Below are positions 7,017 through 10,162 of a stretch of DNA of 10,162 nt, one piece after another (the stretch's first letter is position 1; the number at the start of each line of letters is the position of its first letter). The notes below the pieces were generated by a model. It ran no database searches, was not told the origin of the DNA, and saw only the letters and a program-made list of their open reading frames with translations. Location: NCBI GenBank assembly GCA_003024985.2, contig PXIH01S0000355.1. One strand, given 5' to 3'. The stretch is from Euperipatoides rowelli. Taxonomy: Eukaryota; Onychophora; Udeonychophora; Euonychophora; Peripatopsidae. A program made the translations under genes and the position numbers.

Positions 7017-7769
7017 CATTTATTGTAACAATTGCAAAAAAATTCTTTATAATATGATGTTTGATTTTTCGAAGCAATAAAGTACTTGGTATTTTATTTT
7101 TATATATTTTTTTAAAAAAAAGATTGTTCATTTATTTATCTTAGTTGTTTTCTTTTCTTTATTATGTTTCTTTCATCAACGAGTGGAAAATATTTAATTA
7201 CAACTGTCATCCCCACTTGAGCGTTAGTAAATGCCATGGGAAATCATTGAAAAAAATATTCTAAAATCTTAGATTTATCTTTTTAATGAAAATTTTTGCG
7301 GCAACATTGTTAAACCTTTTTTGTTACGGTAAAGTTAAAATGCAAATAGAAAACAAAAGATGGATCGCGGTGATTTTTATCTTCTTACGAAACTTTATAA
7401 TGAAGTAAACATTAATAATTGTGGATAAGATAACAGTATGGGGAGAAGGAAAAAAAAGCTGTTGTTATTTAAATACTTGAAATTCATTTAAGTCAACATG
7501 ATTTAAAAGATAAAATTATTACATTATGAAAAAAACTAGAATAAATAAACGAGACTTTAGAAAGGTAGAGAGAACTGCAAAATTAGTTAATTCTTAGATT
7601 TTTTTTAAAGGATGTGTCTGCAATAACCGAATAAAAATTATTTATTCCCTAATAATAAAACAATATTTAAAAAATGGAACTCTTCATGCTAATATGTTTT
7701 AGTCAAAATAAATAAATTTCATTTTACAATAAACAAAAACATAAACAATCGGATTATTCAGACTTATAA
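7017..7769. other. AT-rich interval, no feature recognised
   Basis: No coding trace, terminal repeat or array was found. One isolated word, ATGCCATGGGAAAT near 7230, resembles the core of the minisatellite monomer that begins at 7891; it may be chance. Confidence 0.6.
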
Positions 7770-7777
7770 AACTAAGA

Positions 7778-8755
7778 CCCCATTCACACTGACAATTATT
7801 TCAAACGTGGCTGAACCTCGTCTCAACCATGGACAAAGATTTTGTGTTTGAATGGTCATTTGTTCCTCTCTCAGCAAGGTTAATTTACCTCAAGCCATGT
7901 AAACATAACTCCATCTCATATACAGTTAGTGGCCATAGTAACACAACTTCATCTCATTATATGATTAGTTGCCATGGGAATATAACATTCTCATACACAA
8001 CTAGTTGCCATGGGAACAGAACTCCATCCCATATGTGGTTAATTGTCATGAGCACACAATTCTATCTCATTACATGATTAGTTGCCATGGGAATATAACT
8101 CCATCTCATACACAGTTAGTTGCCATGGGAATGAAACTCCATCTCATATGTGGTTAGTTGTCATGGGAACACAACTCCATCTCATTACATGATTAGTTGC
8201 CATGGGAATATAACTCCATCTCATACACAGTTAGTTGCCATGGGAACATAACTCCATCTTATATGTGGTTAATTGTCAAGGGCACACAACTCCATCTCAT
8301 TACATGACTAGTTGCCATGGGAATATAACTCCATCACATACACAGTTAGTTGCCATGGGAATGAAACTCCATCTCATATGTGGTTAGGTGTCATGGGAAC
8401 ACAACACCATCTCATTACATGATTAGTTGCCATGGGAACACAACTTCATCTCATACACAGTTGGTTGTCATGGGACACAATTTCTTCTCATATGATGGGA
8501 AGACAACTCCATCTCATACATGGTTAGTTGCCATGGAAACATAACTACATCTGATTTGTGGTTAGTTGGGAAATGCTCCATCACATTTAACACTGCTCAA
8601 CCGTGGTTGTACCAGGATCCTTTTCGCATGAACACTGAAAAAGGCACAACCATGAATTAACAAAAATCAAGATTAGTTGCTCAACCATAGATGAAAATGT
8701 CCATGCTAATGATCTGTCCATTGATCAACCAGGGTTAAAGTGTCCATAGGAATGG
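7778..8755. mobile_element. Possible DNA transposon with degenerate inverted ends carrying the minisatellite
   Basis: The left end reads CCCCATTCACACTGACA and then TTTCAAACGTGGCTGAACC. The reverse complement of the right end reads CCATTCCTATGGACA and then TTTAACCCTGGTTGATC. These can be aligned over about 35 bases with several differences and one gap. AACTAAGA (7770-7777) just outside the left end and AACTGAAA (8756-8763) just outside the right end agree at six of eight bases, as a worn target duplication might. Related words (CATTTAACACTGCTCAACC at 8584, CATGAACACTG at 8627) recur inside the right flank. No transposase frame is present. The evidence is suggestive, not decisive. Confidence 0.4.
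7891..8580 (+). repeat. Minisatellite, ~38-bp monomer with C-A-B (115 bp) and 230-bp higher-order structure
   Basis: About 18 head-to-tail monomers of 37-40 bp share the core TTAGTTGCCATGGGAA and CCATCTCATA. Three types differ at the centre: A (CATACACAGTTAG), B (CATATGTGGTTAG) and C (CATTACATGATTAG). From about 7949 they run in fixed order C-A-B for five rounds (C at 8061, 8177, 8292; A at 8101, 8216, 8331; B at 8139, 8254, 8369), then decay into truncated units by 8580. Every second trimer carries the same secondary variants, so the full period is 230 bp (for example 8024 to 8254). It is not a coding repeat: monomer lengths vary and the plus-strand frame stops at 8077. Confidence 0.95.
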
Positions 8756-8763
8756 AACTGAAA

Positions 8764-9120
8764 ATAGATTTGACAGTATGGACAACACATAATTATTACC
8801 ATTACATTAATATATTTTGAAAAATGACAGGATGAGCTATCCCAATAAAAAAAAAATTAAAGCCTATTTTATCCAATATGGCCAGCCAAGTCATGTGGCC
8901 ACTTGGGTGGGGGTAGGTAGAAAACCAGGTAGTTAAATGCTGGTGTTAGTTTAAATCAAAGTTAGTACAAAAAATTTGTGGAGTGTTCAATAACACTATG
9001 TGTTTTTAGTGAAAACAACTTCTTATATTCAAGGCTGAAGAAAATGGTAATTTATCATGTATAGATGTGTTCAAAATAAAGTAATGTGTGCTTTAGGCTA
9101 TTTTATGTAAATTAAAGGTT
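8764..9120. other. Unannotated interval
   Basis: AT-rich, with one more GC-rich patch around 8876-8920 containing the inverted words CCAAGT and ACTTGG. No coding or transposon similarity was recognised. Confidence 0.55.
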
Positions 9121-9134
9121 CTCTCTCTCTCTCT
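9121..9134 (+). repeat. (CT)7 microsatellite
   Basis: Seven CT units are followed after six bases by AGAGAGA, so the region can also fold into a short hairpin around TCTAGA. Confidence 0.85.
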
Positions 9135-9626
9135 TTATCTAGAGAGATTACTATTTAAATTGGAGACTTTATTCATAGCTAACAAATGTTGGAGGATTGT
9201 ATACATGTTTCAGCATTTCCCCCTACCTTTTTAATTTAGAATGAAACTTTATCTTCACTCTTTCATATCTCCTTGTTACAGTCAATATTATAGTGATCTT
9301 CAATTCTTTATTATTCAGACAAGCTTTATCAGCTAAATAGAAAGAAGTAAAAGTATTCTTAATCTGTTTTCCAATTAAGTAAATAGATGTGTAATTTTGA
9401 AGTAAAGGATGCTACAGTCTGGTTCACTATAAGTTGTTTATTCCCTAAGTGGATTTATTTGTGTTGATTACACCATATTTTTTTTCGTGTTTTTAAAAAT
9501 GAGAAAACTTATTCCATTCGTACTTTGATATACAGATTACTTCTTAACATACTGAGTTTTTTTTTTTAATTAACAGTTGTTGAATTCTCTCTAATTATTA
9601 CCAAAATCTTAATAAGAATCATTGGT
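9135..9626. other. AT-rich interval, no feature recognised
   Basis: Non-coding in all frames as far as I can read, with several T-runs (for example 9557-9567). Nothing repeated or structured was seen up to the second MITE copy. Confidence 0.55.
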
Positions 9627-9869
9627 CAGATCTGTTATCTGCCAATCAATATGTCTGATGGTAGTAAGTTGAAATTGTGTAGATCGGCGCTCATCAAAAG
9701 ATTATTTCACCTCTAGATTATCCTAGGATTCAGGGTTATGGTAAGGTTAGGACTATAAAGAAAATATACTAAAATCGAGGAGAAAAATAGTAATTCTAAA
9801 CACTGCTACATTTTGGCTGTTGCGCGACTCCTAAGGTTAATTATGTTGGTGGGCAGATAACGGAATCTG
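9627..9869. mobile_element. MITE copy 2 (about 243 bp)
   Basis: This is the same family and orientation as 4632-4872, with roughly four-fifths identity by eye. The left end (CAGATCTGTTATCTGCC) has lost one T and carries changes at GCCAATCAATATG. The right end, GGTGGGCAGATAACGG then AATCTG, is identical to copy 1. Blocks such as TGATGGTAGTAAGTTGAAAT, TTTCACCTCTAGATTATCCT and GATTCAGGGTTATGG are conserved. No convincing target duplication is seen outside the ends. There is no reading frame, so it is non-autonomous. Confidence 0.85.
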
Positions 9870-10162
9870 CTCGAAACATTTATTTTATTTAATATCAATG
9901 TGCTAGATCATCACCCAAACATAAAACATGAAAACTAACTAAACACTGCAGACATTGCAAACAGTTGAATCTTAAAACAATAATATGAAAGAAAATCAAA
10001 TAAGTTACTGCATATTACAATAATGTGAACTCTCAAGTCATCACCTTCCCTGTTGAAATTATTAGGGCCTAATGGAAGCATGGAATTATGAACTTTTCAA
10101 GTGCATAGTGCCTGCTGATTGGTTAAGGGTTGATTAACAATATGGTGGATGTAAATTATGTT
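9870..10162. other. Right edge, no feature recognised
   Basis: No coding trace or repeat was recognised. The last 60 bases (TGATTGGTTAAGGG and following) are slightly more complex and could belong to something that continues beyond the window. Confidence 0.5.

Noticed and set aside
7829-8077. 82-residue plus-strand frame with repeated residues
   Set aside because: The repeated residues are translated minisatellite. Monomer lengths of 37-40 bp do not keep a frame and the frame stops inside the array.
7891-8580. Regular ~38-bp spacing as a CRISPR array
   Set aside because: The units are contiguous variants of one sequence with no unique spacers, and the context is a eukaryotic genome.
10081-10162. 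ATTGG (inverted CCAAT) box near the right edge as a promoter
   Set aside because: A single 5-base word in AT-rich DNA with no gene or TATA arrangement in view is not enough.

Overview
This window looks like intergenic DNA from an animal nuclear genome, most likely an invertebrate. It is strongly AT-rich, has no long open reading frame and no operon-like layout, and contains microsatellites, homopolymers and decayed eukaryotic transposons. I see no intact host gene, no functional RNA gene and no bacterial or phage features. I cannot name the species; Ty1/copia, CR1- or RTE-type LINEs and hAT-like elements together occur in many arthropods and molluscs.

Layout. Positions 1-1260 (minus strand) hold a dead Ty1/copia polyprotein. 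It reads from the gag zinc knuckle at about 1199, through protease and GAG-pre-integrase, into the integrase core, and runs off the left edge. Positions 1325-1871 hold two hAT-type right ends. Positions 1900-3045 (plus strand) hold a decayed LINE with a recognisable AP-endonuclease domain. Positions 3605-3907 are a short non-autonomous hAT-like element between 10-bp direct repeats. Positions 4632-4872 and 9627-9869 are two copies of one ~242-bp inverted-repeat element (MITE). Positions 6131-6765 (minus strand) are the 3' end of a second LINE: the reverse-transcriptase C-terminus, a 3' UTR, a terminal stem-loop and an (AAAT)n tail. Positions 6864-6910 are a small GC-rich, tRNA-like patch. Positions 7778-8755 are a possible transposon with degenerate inverted ends that carries a ~690-bp minisatellite at 7891-8580.

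The most distinctive structure is that minisatellite. Its ~38-bp monomers come in three types in fixed C-A-B order (~115 bp). Successive trimers alternate between two variant forms, which gives a ~230-bp six-monomer higher-order repeat. The other items most worth checking are the two-copy MITE family, the stem-loop beside the LINE tail, and a 22-bp-arm hairpin between 14-bp direct repeats.

Nothing here works together as a pathway. The elements are independent insertions of different ages, all apparently immobile on their own. All alignments and identity estimates were made by eye.
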